Shown here piece after piece: positions 17,603-26,155 of a stretch of DNA of 64,000 bases. Below the pieces are notes generated by a model that saw nothing but the letters and a program-made list of their open reading frames with translations, was not told the DNA's origin and searched no databases. The translations under genes and the position numbers were made by a program. The stretch's first letter is position 1. Every line of letters starts with the position of its first letter. Origin of the DNA: Gaiellasilicea sp037720595 (lineage in GTDB: Bacteria > Actinomycetota > Thermoleophilia > Gaiellales > Gaiellaceae); contig JBBJLW010000006.1 of NCBI GenBank assembly GCA_037720595.1, forward strand, positions 62,001-126,000, read 5' to 3'.

Positions 17603-19277
17603 CGGCGCGTCGACGAGCTCGAACTCGATCTCCGGCTCGAGCGCGATCAGCTTCAGGTGGACGAGCCGCTGCCCGTCGGGGAGGTAGACCAGCGACTCGG
17701 TCGGCACGATCCTCACCGGCGGCAGCCGGAACTGGACGACGCCCAGCTGAATCTCACGCCCGAACAGGCCAGCCGTGATCGGATGGTGGACGAGCGCACG
17801 ATTCGCGAGCCGGTGAGCGACAGCCTCCCACCCCTCGCCGGAAACGTCGATCGTGCCCTCGTCGAACCGACCCGTCCCCTTCCGCGCCCGAACCAGCTCG
17901 GCGGCCGCCCGCGACGCTGCTGCGTCTTCCGCGGTCGGCCCCTCCTCTGGCACGGGCAGTTCGATCCCAAGCGCCTTCTCTAGCGTGACGATGTCGTCGA
18001 ATAGCTGCTCCATGCGCTTGAGGCGATCGGGATAGTCACCGAGGTCGCGACCGCGCGGGTCGAAGCGCCTCCCGAGTGCCGGGAGGAACGACGGCCCGCG
18101 CACCGTGATCGAGGTCGCGCCGACAAACTCGCGAACGAAGCGCACAGCGTCACGGTTTCGCGCGGCGCTCGACCCAAAGTCGAGCAGGGGCGAGACGGTG
18201 ACCTCGACAGCCGGCGGGCCAGGCAGGCGCAGCGCGAGGAAGATCATCGCGACGCCGGTGTCGTCAAAACCGCAGTACGCCGCGTTGGCCCCACCCTAGG
18301 GAGCGCCGCGTGGAGCGTGAACGTGCGGGTCGACTTCTTCTTCCCGCGCCGAACAGTCACCTCGAGCGGGATCGGCGAGCCCGCCGACAGGCTGATCGTG
18401 CCCGTGCTCTGCTTCCGGAGGTCCTCGGGCACCGTGTCCCAGATCTCCTTCACCCGCTTCGGCGGCTTGGGAACTCGGATCGTGTAGCCGCCGTGGAGTC
18501 CGATGTCGTTGCCGCGAGCGAGTTGCCGACGCACTACGCGTTTCGCCCGCGCACCTTGCTCGTCGTCGGTGAACCACCACTGCGGCAGGGGCGGCTCGTG
18601 GCCATCGCGGCGTAGAGCGGCGACGCGGACATGGTCCTCTCCACGCTGCATCTCGACCTTGATGAACAAGGAGTCCGGGTATTCGGCCTCCGCCAGCTCG
18701 CCTTCGCCTTCCGTCACCTCGTAACGGAAGTCCGGATCGGATGAGCGGGCGAAGGCCGCGAGCTCGAAGGCGTGGTCGAGCAGGCCGGGGCCGTCGAGAA
18801 GCGGAGTCGAGACCGCCATCGTCCGCCGCATGACGTCGACCACGTCCTCCGGGCCCTCGCCGAGGTAGCGCCTGCGGATGTCGTCGTGCTGCTCGAGGTC
18901 GTCCCGAAGGTCGCCCATCTTGATCCGGTCGACGGTGACGCTTCGCGTGTCGGTTCCTCAGCCGGCTTCCGAAGGTCTTCCGCTCGTTCTTGGTAGGCGA
19001 AGATGACCTCGACGGCGCCGTGCTCGGCGACGGCGCCGTCGAGCGAGTTAAGGCAGTCCGTCCAGTTGATCCGGCTGCCGACCGGGTGGAACTTCGCCGG
19101 CCAAACGTGGCTGGTCGTGTCCGTGAGCGCAAGGATCGTGTCGGCGCCTCCGTCAGGGGGTCGAAACTGCTCGGCCTCCGGATGCCTACGCTTCACGAGG
19201 TCGAAGGTCATGTCCTCCCAGCGCCGGGCGTCGAGGTTTACGGCGAGTGCAGCTTCGAGGTTGCGTGGCAGAGGCAT
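17546..19277 (-). pseudogene. PD-(D/E)XK-type nuclease gene broken by two frameshifts
   Basis: Three consecutive frames read as one protein. 19277-about 18960 encodes a Mrr/restriction-like fold (DGGADTILALT ... VWPAKFHP, matching D-x(n)-(E/x)-x-K) and ends in VEVIFAYQERAEDLRK. A -1 shift near 18950 continues as SVTVDRIKMGDLRDDLEQHDDIRRRYLGE to about 18295. A second shift near 18290 continues as NAAYCGFDDTGVAMIFLALRL to 17546. Each junction is natural in the shifted frame, and past each junction the unshifted frame is antisense-like. No slippery heptamer is visible, so programmed frameshifting is unlikely. The function was probably DNA cleavage. Confidence 0.65.
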
Positions 19278-19342
19278 GGAGAAATGGTAGGTGGTCGAAC
19301 GGCTGTTCCGGTCTGAGTTCCACGGCCAGCCGACGGTTCGCT

Positions 19343-19579
19343 CTACCCTGGGGGTGGATGCGGATCCCCGCCGTAGCTGTTGCGCCCGGCGATCTGACCC
19401 TTCTTGTTCTGGATCTTGTGCTCGGTCTGGCGCTCGATCGCCATCGTGCGGCCCTTCGCCTGCGCCTGGGCTTTGGTCGGCGCCACGTTCGAGGCCCGCT
19501 GGTTGCCCTCGACCTTGTTCTGCCAGCCACCACCGGGGTGCGGCCCGGTAACCACTGCCGGCTTGCGTTTATTCGCCAT
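19343..19579 (-). CDS. DUF2188 protein
   Basis: 78 residues. The pattern VTGPHPGGGW(Q)NKVEGNQRAS ... AQAKGRTMA ... GRNSYGGDPHPPPG matches DUF2188, a small basic family ending in DSYG.DP.P. Start ATG with AAAGGAA upstream. The tandem 29-bp repeats begin about 30 nt upstream of its start. The family's function is not established; copies often sit beside mobile or defence genes. Confidence 0.75.
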   Translation of the reverse strand: MANKRKPAVVTGPHPGGGWQNKVEGNQRASNVAPTKAQAQAKGRTMAIERQTEHKIQNKKGQIAGRNSYGGDPHPPPG

Positions 19580-19608
19580 CTGCGTTCCTTTCCGGGCGGC
19601 ACGGCCGC

Positions 19609-19692
19609 TCCGTTGTCTCTCATGGGTATAGGGAACTCCGTTGTCTCTACATGGGTATAGGGAACTCCGTTGTCTCTACATGGGTATAGGGA
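19609..19692. repeat. 29-bp tandem repeat (about 2.8 copies) in a promoter region
   Basis: The 10-mer CATGGGTATA recurs at 19621, 19650 and 19679, exactly 29 nt apart, within near-identical units; the first lacks one A. Read on the minus strand toward the DUF2188 gene, each unit contains CCCTATACCC, which resembles a -10 box. It may be an iteron or operator array, or a simple duplication. Confidence 0.75.
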
Positions 19693-19753
19693 CGCAGGCG
19701 CGCCGATTCCCGCCCCGACGCGAGACAGGCTCAAGAGCAGGTGTCGGCGAGAG

Positions 19754-19987
19754 CTAGCGGCAGCCGGCGGGCGTCGTCGAGGAGGCCATCTGCGTCTGCC
19801 GGTAGAGCGCGTCGACCAAACCCATGTCGGGCTCGATCGTGATCTCCGCGCTCGCCGTCGGCGTCGGCGCTTTCGCCCACGCGGCGATCAGCTCGAACAC
19901 GGCTGCGTCCTGCGGCACGATCACGCTCTGGTCGCGGAGCACCGACGCGAGTTCGGCCGGCAAGCTGCGAGTGACGTCTTCACTCAT
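19754..19987 (-). CDS. Small acidic protein, last gene of the ubiquitin-like operon
   Basis: 77 residues from ATG at 19987, chosen because TAAGGAGG precedes it by 6 nt; the gene starts 8 nt inside the end of the sigma-factor gene. It reads as a small helical protein (SLPAELASVLRDQSVIVPQDAAVFELIAAWAK) and could be an anti-sigma factor or Ubl substrate adaptor. No family recognised. Confidence 0.6.
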   Translation of the reverse strand: MSEDVTRSLPAELASVLRDQSVIVPQDAAVFELIAAWAKAPTPTASAEITIEPDMGLVDALYRQTQMASSTTPAGCR

Positions 19988-20714
19988 CGGTTCCCTCCTT
20001 ATCCTCAGTGCGGTCAGGGACATTAGTGGTTCCGGCGACGCCTGGCGAGGGCCGGCGGTCAGCCCATGCCTGAGCCAGTTTCCTCCCGCCACGCTCGCAC
20101 AGCCCGTCCACCTGCTTTTTCATCGTCGTGTCACCGAAGATCCTCTCCGCCGCTTCACCGCGGCTGTATCCAGCCGTAGCACGGAGCCGCAGCGCTAGGA
20201 ACTCTTTCTCGCTCGTTTGACGCGCCGCATCGGCGAGCGCCTCCTCATCCTCGAGATGCCTAAGCACGTGCTCCTCAGTCGTCGGGTTGCCGTCAGGCTC
20301 CTCCAGAAGATCAAAGGGGTCACGGAACTCGAGCGCGTCCGAGCGACGCGCCTTGACGACCGCCTTGGCGACCTCGATGTAGGCGTACTCCGCTGCGCCG
20401 ATTACCCACCGCGTCGGGCTCCGGTCGGGGTCAAACTTCCACGCGTTCTGCCGCACACGCCGAAGCGCGGTCGCCGTCGCGTCATGGGCGACCTCGTCGA
20501 CCTCGTCGGCGAGAACCTGCGGTGCAACCGCACCCTGGATGCCGAGGTACCGAGCGACACGGGCGGCAAGCACCGCGTGGTTGGCCCGCAGGTAGCGCCA
20601 GACGATCTCGTAGTAGAGCGTGTCGAACTGGCGGGCGCAGTCGGCGTCTCGCTCGTCGGCGAGCTGAGCCAGCAGCGCTCGTCCACGTCGGTCCAGATCT
20701 TCGATGCCATCCAT
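19980..20714 (-). CDS. Sigma-70-family (ECF-like) factor in ubiquitin-like operon
   Basis: 244 residues. Residues about 25-130 look like sigma region 2 (QFDTLYYEIVWRYLR ... DEVAHDATATALRRV ... FDPDRSPTRWVIGAAEYAYIE). Residues about 165-215 look like region 4 (EKEFLALRLRATAGYSRGEAAERIFGD), although divergent. The ATG abuts the E1 stop (TAG then ATG with no gap), so it is in the same operon. It may autoregulate the operon or switch host transcription; which is not visible from sequence. Confidence 0.7.
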   Translation of the reverse strand: MDGIEDLDRRGRALLAQLADERDADCARQFDTLYYEIVWRYLRANHAVLAARVARYLGIQGAVAPQVLADEVDEVAHDATATALRRVRQNAWKFDPDRSPTRWVIGAAEYAYIEVAKAVVKARRSDALEFRDPFDLLEEPDGNPTTEEHVLRHLEDEEALADAARQTSEKEFLALRLRATAGYSRGEAAERIFGDTTMKKQVDGLCERGGRKLAQAWADRRPSPGVAGTTNVPDRTEDKEGTDE

Positions 20715-22325
20715 CTACGCCACCTCGTCTCTATCGCGCCCGATCACGCCGCTTGGAGCTTCGTCGGGCGGCTCAGCGAGCTTGCCACGATAGACCTCTC
20801 GGAAGACGACATCTCCACAAAGACAGCGCGCCGTTCTCTCTCGTGGACGCGCGAGAACCTGGGGCAGGCCGGAGAGCACGTCGTAGCGCCCTTCGATCGC
20901 CGGCGCCCGCCCGACCCTCAGCTCGGGCACCTGGGCGACGATGAACTCCGCCGCGAGCATGATCCCGGCGATCGCCGACTGGTGCGCGAGCGGCACCAGC
21001 ACCTCGCGCGGCGCCTCGCCGACATTCAGGTGGAGTAGGGCCCCGCCACAGATGCCATCCTGGTAGACGTCGGCCAGCGGACGCTCGCGCCAACTGGCAA
21101 GCTCAGCCGCGTCGATACCGGCCGCCGCGGCGATGTCATCGACGAGCGGCGTCGCCAGCCAGTCGTCGGCATCAGGCGGAATCTCGAAGCCGGGGATGAT
21201 CGGAATTCCACCCGGTGGCAGCGGCAGGCCGATCGGCAGGCGGTGAACGAGGTAGGCGAGGACGCGTAGTGGGTGCTGGCGAAAGGCCGCCGCGATCTGC
21301 TCGTGCCGGCCAGGCCGCTCGTGTTCGGGCCAGTAGAGGCAGGCCAGGCACGGCTCGTCGCCGAAGCGCTCGTGCCGCGACCAGCCGACATCGGCAGGCT
21401 GCGTCCAGGCGTTGTAGATCGGCCCAGGCAGGCTCGCCTGGACGTCGAGCCGAGCCTCCGGCGAGTCAAGACCGACCAGCGTCGCTCGAGTCCTGTCGGC
21501 GAGCGCCGCATGCCACTCTGTGGCGAGCGGGACGACCTCGAGGTTCGACTTCCGGAGACGCTCGCGCAAGAGGTCAACCTTGACCGCGCCGACGTCCGAG
21601 TCGCGGGTCAAGACGTAACGCTGCAGGTTCGACAGTGCGATCTTCTCCGGGTCGACGACGAGCAGCGTGCCGAGGGCGCCACTGACGGCCAGCGTGTGCG
21701 CCGCCGCTTGGCCGATCGCGCCGGCACCGACCAGGTGCACCTCGCCGAGGTTGAGCTCGTCGGGCACAAGCAAGTCGGCCCGAGGCTCCCCGAGGGTGAC
21801 GAGATTGAAGCCGCCGGGCTGCGGGCCGCGGCGACCCCGGTTGCCGAGCTCAACAGCGAAGACGAGGCGGAACAGCTCAGCGACGCCGAACGCCGCGGCC
21901 AGGAGCGCCGCCGCAGGTGCGGGCTCCGTGTCCTCGGCGGTGTCATCGTCGACGTAGACGTTCCAGCCGGCTGCGAAGACTGAGACGGCAGTCGCGCCGA
22001 CGACGGTCGTCTGGTAGCCGATAGTCGCCGTTGTCGGCTCGACCGTCGCGGCGACGTCGGCGCGGGGGTTGATCAGGACGATCTCACCCTCCGCCTGGTG
22101 GACAAGCGCGTCCGGACCCTGCAGGCGGATGCGCGGGTAAAGGCGCGCGATGAGATTGGCCGCGAGCAGGAAGCCGTCCCGCGAGACGCCTTCCTCTGCT
22201 CGCTCCCCGGCGACGAGGGTTACGGACGACGCCTCGAGCTTGGCACGAACGGCTTCGCGGTCGAGGCCGCCGAGTACCGGTGCGGTTGCGTCGACAACAC
22301 GGTCGAGAAAGCGCGGCAGGCTCAC
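20715..22325 (-). CDS. E1-like (ThiF/MoeB) ubiquitin-like activating enzyme
   Basis: About 536 residues from GTG at 22325, which overlaps the JAB stop as GTGA. The Rossmann adenylation domain begins near residue 195: VHLVGAGAIGQAAAHTL, then LLVVDPEKIALSNLQRYVL, the ThiF/E1 nucleotide signature. Candidate active-site or zinc cysteines are in EPCLACLYWPE, YQDGICGGALL and RCLCGD. The N-terminal 190 residues are an extra domain typical of multi-part bacterial E1s. It should adenylate the C-terminal Gly of the neighbouring Ubl and pass it to the E2. Confidence 0.85.
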   Translation of the reverse strand: MSLPRFLDRVVDATAPVLGGLDREAVRAKLEASSVTLVAGERAEEGVSRDGFLLAANLIARLYPRIRLQGPDALVHQAEGEIVLINPRADVAATVEPTTATIGYQTTVVGATAVSVFAAGWNVYVDDDTAEDTEPAPAAALLAAAFGVAELFRLVFAVELGNRGRRGPQPGGFNLVTLGEPRADLLVPDELNLGEVHLVGAGAIGQAAAHTLAVSGALGTLLVVDPEKIALSNLQRYVLTRDSDVGAVKVDLLRERLRKSNLEVVPLATEWHAALADRTRATLVGLDSPEARLDVQASLPGPIYNAWTQPADVGWSRHERFGDEPCLACLYWPEHERPGRHEQIAAAFRQHPLRVLAYLVHRLPIGLPLPPGGIPIIPGFEIPPDADDWLATPLVDDIAAAAGIDAAELASWRERPLADVYQDGICGGALLHLNVGEAPREVLVPLAHQSAIAGIMLAAEFIVAQVPELRVGRAPAIEGRYDVLSGLPQVLARPRERTARCLCGDVVFREVYRGKLAEPPDEAPSGVIGRDRDEVA

Positions 22326-22804
22326 CGGAACGTGATCCTCGTCTCGTCGCCAGCGGAGGTCCAATGGCCCACCCCGGCCAGCCGATACCAGGCCCACTCG
22401 TCGAGGCGCTCGCGCCCGCCCTCGCCGAAGTCGGGGACGACGCCGGACAAGCCGCCCATCAGGGTCATCAGCGGATAGGCGTCGTCGGTCGACGAGTGGT
22501 AGGCGTTGGTCGGGTGGCTGTGGATTTGTCCGCCGAGGATCAGGCCTTGTTCGTAGAAGGCGCGGTTGACGCGGAAGAGGGCCTCGCCGTCGACTACGAC
22601 GAGGAGGCCTTCCTCGCCGCGGCTCGTCGTCTGTTCGGGGAAGTACGCCGAGACGAACTCGAACCGCTTGCCGTCTTCGTCTAGGCGGCCGCCCCAGAGG
22701 ACGAACGCCTCGTAGCCGTGCCCGCCGGCCTCCTGCAGCGGCTCAAGTGTCTGATCGATCAGCTCGAGCGGGACAACGAACTCCGCGACCTCGTTCAGAG
22801 TCAC
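22322..22804 (-). CDS. JAB/JAMM-domain metalloprotease (deubiquitinase-like)
   Basis: 160 residues from GTG at 22804, overlapping the E2 stop as GTGA. The JAMM zinc motif is complete: upstream Glu32 (YEAFVLWGG), His95-x-His97-Pro, then Asp108 with Ser104 in between, giving the HxHPx(9)D spacing. Bacterial enzymes of this type mature or remove the linked Ubl. Because the Ubl here already ends in Gly-Gly, removal from targets seems more likely than maturation. Confidence 0.85.
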   Translation of the reverse strand: MTLNEVAEFVVPLELIDQTLEPLQEAGGHGYEAFVLWGGRLDEDGKRFEFVSAYFPEQTTSRGEEGLLVVVDGEALFRVNRAFYEQGLILGGQIHSHPTNAYHSSTDDAYPLMTLMGGLSGVVPDFGEGGRERLDEWAWYRLAGVGHWTSAGDETRITFR

Positions 22805-23538
22805 TGCCCATCCTCGGGCTCGCCGCTGGCGGCGGGTGGCGGCGCGAGGCCGAGAGCAGCCAGGACCTCCGGTGGGAGCGCCTGCCCCGGCGCGACAACG
22901 AGCCCCGACCGGGCAGCGCGAGCGGCCTGCTCGGCCTGTTCGGCTTGCTGCCACATCAGTGGGGCCACCTCGCCGGGAGCGTTCTGCACCCGCATCTGCA
23001 GCTTGAGCTGGCCAGGCAGGGTCTGGAACTCGAGATGGATGCCGAGTAGGTTTCGGGCCATTGCGCGCCAGATGCGGTCGCAGATCGTGGCCAGACTGCC
23101 CTCACGGGTGTCGCGGTGGAGGAGCCACGAGTCGCCAGAGTGCTGTGGGTGGTCGTGGTACTGGCGGATGCCAGGAACGCAGAAAAACGGCCGGTTCGTG
23201 TCGGGATGGCTGTGGACGACGAGATCGCGCGGTCCCTCGTCGCTGTCGACGAGGGCCTGCACCGGCGGCGGCACGTACTCGCCCGTGAACGGGTCGATGA
23301 ATTCGACCGAGGGGGGCCAGAGATCGTAGTTCGTGAAGTCGATTCGGACGCAAGCGGTCATCGCCGGCACTGGCCGCGCGCCGAGGGGTAGCCGGCCGAG
23401 AAAACCGACGTCGACCGCGAGGTCATCGCGGCCGAGCAGGATCCAGCCGCGACGGCGGTAGGTCTCCGCGTTCTCGTGCCAAAGCTCGAACTCGCGCTCG
23501 AGCTTCAGCCGAGTTACCTCCGGCTCGACGACGATCAC
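22801..23538 (-). CDS. E2-like ubiquitin-conjugating enzyme
   Basis: 245 residues from GTG at 23538 with a GGAGA site. The candidate catalytic Cys120 sits in HPDTNRPFFCVPG followed by RQYHDHPQHSGDSW, the His-rich motif with Trp seen in bacterial E2-like families. The first 70 residues are a beta-rich N-terminal part. The last 50 (QQAEQAEQAARAARSG... and a Pro/Ala tail) look disordered. It probably takes Ubl from the E1 and transfers it to lysines. No RING protein is nearby, as in other bacterial systems of this type. Confidence 0.8.
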   Translation of the reverse strand: MIVVEPEVTRLKLEREFELWHENAETYRRRGWILLGRDDLAVDVGFLGRLPLGARPVPAMTACVRIDFTNYDLWPPSVEFIDPFTGEYVPPPVQALVDSDEGPRDLVVHSHPDTNRPFFCVPGIRQYHDHPQHSGDSWLLHRDTREGSLATICDRIWRAMARNLLGIHLEFQTLPGQLKLQMRVQNAPGEVAPLMWQQAEQAEQAARAARSGLVVAPGQALPPEVLAALGLAPPPAASGEPEDGQ

Positions 23539-23547
23539 CGTAATCTC

Positions 23548-23820
23548 CTAGCCGCCGGCGCCGGCCTTCGGACTGAGGAACAGCGTCATCCCGTCCTGAA
23601 TCCCCGCAGCGCCGACGGTCAGGCTCTGCTCGAGCAGCCGTCCGTCCTCGGTCCTCAGCTCCCACTCCGACGGTGCCTGACCCTCGTTCCCGCTCTTCTT
23701 GAGCGCGTCGTGGACGAGCTCCTCAAGCCGGTCGTCGGTCTTTGGCTTGAGGCGTTCGGGCTGGCCCGAGACGACCACGGTCACCTCGATCTTGTCCTTG
23801 TTCTTTCCTTGCTCTGACAT
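23548..23820 (-). CDS. Ubiquitin-like protein with C-terminal Gly-Gly
   Basis: 90 residues, with AGGAGG seven nt before the ATG. It reads as a beta-grasp fold (IEVTVVVSGQPERLKPKTDDRLEELVHDAL ... WELRTEDGRLLEQSLTVGAAGIQDGMTLFLSP) and ends ...KAGAGG, a ready conjugation tail. It is first in the operon Ubl-E2-JAB-E1-sigma-small protein. With the E1, E2 and JAB this is a full conjugation set. Confidence 0.85.
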   Translation of the reverse strand: MSEQGKNKDKIEVTVVVSGQPERLKPKTDDRLEELVHDALKKSGNEGQAPSEWELRTEDGRLLEQSLTVGAAGIQDGMTLFLSPKAGAGG

Positions 23821-23898
23821 GTCTGACCTCCTAAGTCGATTACTGCCCTTACTTGTCTATAGGGGTGCGGCGCGGCGATTTCCCGCCAGCGGGTTCCC

Positions 23899-23946
23899 GT
23901 AGGCCGTCAGCCCATCGGGCGCAGGTAGGCCGTCAGCCGATCCGGC
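23899..23946. repeat. 26-bp-spaced direct repeat upstream of the Ubl operon
   Basis: GTAGGCCGTCAGCC occurs at 23899 and 23925, each followed by a similar 8-nt tail, in the gap between the zinc-ribbon/nuclease gene and the Ubl promoter. It could be an operator pair or a small duplication. Confidence 0.6.
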
Positions 23947-23981
23947 GAAGACGGGTTGTGGCCTGCGAGGACTAGACCGAA

Positions 23982-25200
23982 CTAGTCGCTCTCGGCGAGC
24001 GCATCGAGATAGCTCTTGTACCGGCGCTCTGTGTCGCTGACGAGCTGCGTGTAGGTCCGCACCTTGAAGCTCTCCTTGCGGACCTTCATCGTCTGCCTGA
24101 GCTCGTCGGTCTGCTCGTGACCGACGAGCATCGCCTCGAAAGACGTGTGATCGTCGTCGTACTTGTTGCAGAGAACGACGTAGCGCTCGAGCTGGTTGAG
24201 GTCGTCGACGTCGAGCTTGTGTGACGGGCGCTTGATCTCGATGATGATGAGCTTCTTGTCGACCGTCCCGCAGACGAAGTCCGGACGCTTCGATTTGTAC
24301 TTCGCGTCCTCCTTCTCGAGCTGCTTCGTTACGACCGTGCGCAGCTGCTTGTTGCTGTGCATCAGCCAGTAGCGCTCGTCGACGATCCACATCGCTCGCT
24401 CAAGCAGGCGGTGGATCGACTTGTCGCCGGTGATCTCGTACGTGCGCTCGTCGAGCACCTGCTCCCGGAACAGGGTGAGCAGCCCAACACGCCGCGAGAC
24501 TTCGTTGGTCACGGCTGTAGATCTGGCCGACGGTGAGCTCTTCCATGAGTTCCGACAGCTGACGCAGTGCGAGCTCGCGCTGCTGCGGCAGCTTCTTGAT
24601 CAGCTGGCGAATTGCCTGACGGTGGCTTTCGTCGACGTTGAGCAGGATCTGGGCGATCTCCCCGAGCGCTTCGCCGAGTTGAGGGACGTCTTCGTCGCTG
24701 ACCTGCTCCGGCTTGATGCCCTTGACGATTTCCGCGAGCAGGCGCGGGTTCTTCGCCGTGATCTCCCGAATCTTCCCGTCAAGCTCGACGGCCTCGTCCT
24801 TGCGCGCTTTCAGCTCCTTCTTCACCGCGCGCGCCGTCTGCCAGCCGAGGAACTGCGCGAGGTCGCTGTCGACGATCGTCTTGACCGCCTCCCACTGGGC
24901 CGCGGTGTTGATGTTGAAGCTAGCTCTGTTTCCCGGCCACCACTTGTGCAGGGTCAAACGCGGGTCGTCTGACTCCGCCGACGGGTGTGGGTCCGTGACC
25001 TGGACAGCGAAGCTGCGGTTGATCCGGCGTAGCTCGCGCACCCACGCGGGCGCAAAGCGCGTTTTGCCACACTCGGAGCAGGCAGTCGCCCTCGGCCCGT
25101 TTGCAGTGCCGCAGGCGTCGCAGATCTTCCGCTTCGCGGAGCCGTTCTTCGCCGTAGCCTTGGCTGCCTCACCGCGACCGCTCGTGTCCTTTGTTGCCAT
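23982..25200 (-). pseudogene. Zinc-ribbon plus PD-(D/E)XK nuclease gene split by a frameshift
   Basis: 25200-about 24512 encodes a protein with a zinc ribbon (ICDACGTANG...TACSECGK, residues 27-46) and a long helical region ending LSELMEELTVGQIYS. From 24512 (a GTG) to 23982 the other frame continues VTNEVSRRVGLLTLFREQVLDE and a nuclease core: KRPDFVCGTVDKKLIIIEIKRPSH contains the D...ExK motif, followed by DDLNQLERYV. Deleting one C at the junction would fuse them smoothly. The alternative is two separate subunits with the second starting at the GTG. The unshifted continuation past 24512 is not protein-like. Confidence 0.6.
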
Positions 25201-25304
25201 CTGGTCAGGGTAGCCGCGCCCGTCGATGGAGCCCCTCTACCGTGGGAGATCGTGGCCGGTCAGCCGCTGACACGGCAGCAAGACATGCGCGCTAGTTTCG
25301 GCGT

Positions 25305-25550
25305 GTGTCTCTACCTGACGACCTCGACCGCGTCGAGCAGCTGGTTGCCGCCGGCACGGACGAGCAGCGCGCTTGGTTCGCCGAGTGGCGACAGCGGTTT
25401 GTGGATGCCGCCGATCGCGGCGACGACCGCGCCTGCGAAGACCTCAGCGACATCCTGATCCTCTACGAGCGGACCGGGCAGCGCTCCTACTCCGTCGAGG
25501 AGCTGATCGACGCCCTTGGTTTACAACCTCTGTTGGAATGCACCACCTGA
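25305..25550 (+). CDS. Small acidic hypothetical protein
   Basis: 81 residues, GTG start, acidic and helical (DDLDRVEQLVAAGTDEQRAWFAEWRQRFVD), with composition typical of a real protein. No clear ribosome site and no recognised family. It lies alone between convergent minus-strand genes. Confidence 0.5.
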   Translation: MSLPDDLDRVEQLVAAGTDEQRAWFAEWRQRFVDAADRGDDRACEDLSDILILYERTGQRSYSVEELIDALGLQPLLECTT

Positions 25551-25564
25551 AGCTGATCCCGAGT

Positions 25565-26155
25565 TTACTCCGCATCACCGGGTTCGGTAGACCAGAGTTC
25601 GTGAGTTCGCGCCTCGCCGTATAGGTGGACGAGAAGAGGAAGTAGCCAGCCGATTTCGCCTCCGCGACGACCGATGTCCCTCCAGTCGCGCACAAACGCT
25701 CTTGTCATCAACTCCTCGTCCGCCGTGATGCCGCCACGCACAGCGTCAATCACGGTTTGTGTTCCACCCACAAGTGCAAAGTCTCCGTGCGAGGTTACGA
25801 CGCCCCACTTGCCTTCCGGCGAATACAACAGGTGCTCCAGGACAAGGGTGCCCTCCAGCTCATAGTCGGTGTATTCGAGAGCGACTAGCCGGTGATCGTA
25901 GGTACCGGCCCAATCCGCTTCGAGGCTTCCGTACGGAACTAGGTAGGCGGTCGCGTCGCCAACACTAGCGGCGGCCTCCGCCACCGCCCCGAACTGCTCC
26001 CGCCCTAGCATCGTGTAACTGATCGGATAGATAAGCATCCGAGCATCGAGGCTACTAAGAAATGGCGTCGATGCCCGAAGCCCTATCGATCCGAATACTC
26101 TCCTCGCCGCAACCTCCGCCCGTCGCAGCTCCCCTGGCGTGAGTAACAAGCTCAC
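25565..26155 (-). CDS. Candidate immunity protein for the mini-RHS toxin
   Basis: About 196 residues from GTG at 26155, whose GTGA overlaps the toxin stop. The length, small soluble character and strict coupling downstream of a toxin tip fit an immunity protein. No known Imm family is recognised. The same architecture recurs at the giant RHS gene (ATGA overlap with its immunity gene), which strengthens the assignment. Confidence 0.65.
   Translation of the reverse strand: MSLLLTPGELRRAEVAARRVFGSIGLRASTPFLSSLDARMLIYPISYTMLGREQFGAVAEAAASVGDATAYLVPYGSLEADWAGTYDHRLVALEYTDYELEGTLVLEHLLYSPEGKWGVVTSHGDFALVGGTQTVIDAVRGGITADEELMTRAFVRDWRDIGRRGGEIGWLLPLLVHLYGEARTHELWSTEPGDAE

Noticed and set aside
17603..17983. 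C-terminal half of the plus-strand frame starting at 17279
   Set aside because: It is the antisense of the restriction-like gene, whose residues read as the better protein.
18290..18960. Programmed ribosomal frameshifting in the nuclease gene
   Set aside because: No slippery heptamer or downstream structure at either junction; mutation or sequence error is simpler.
19609..19692. 29-bp repeats considered as a short CRISPR array
   Set aside because: Units are directly adjacent with no spacers and no cas genes nearby.
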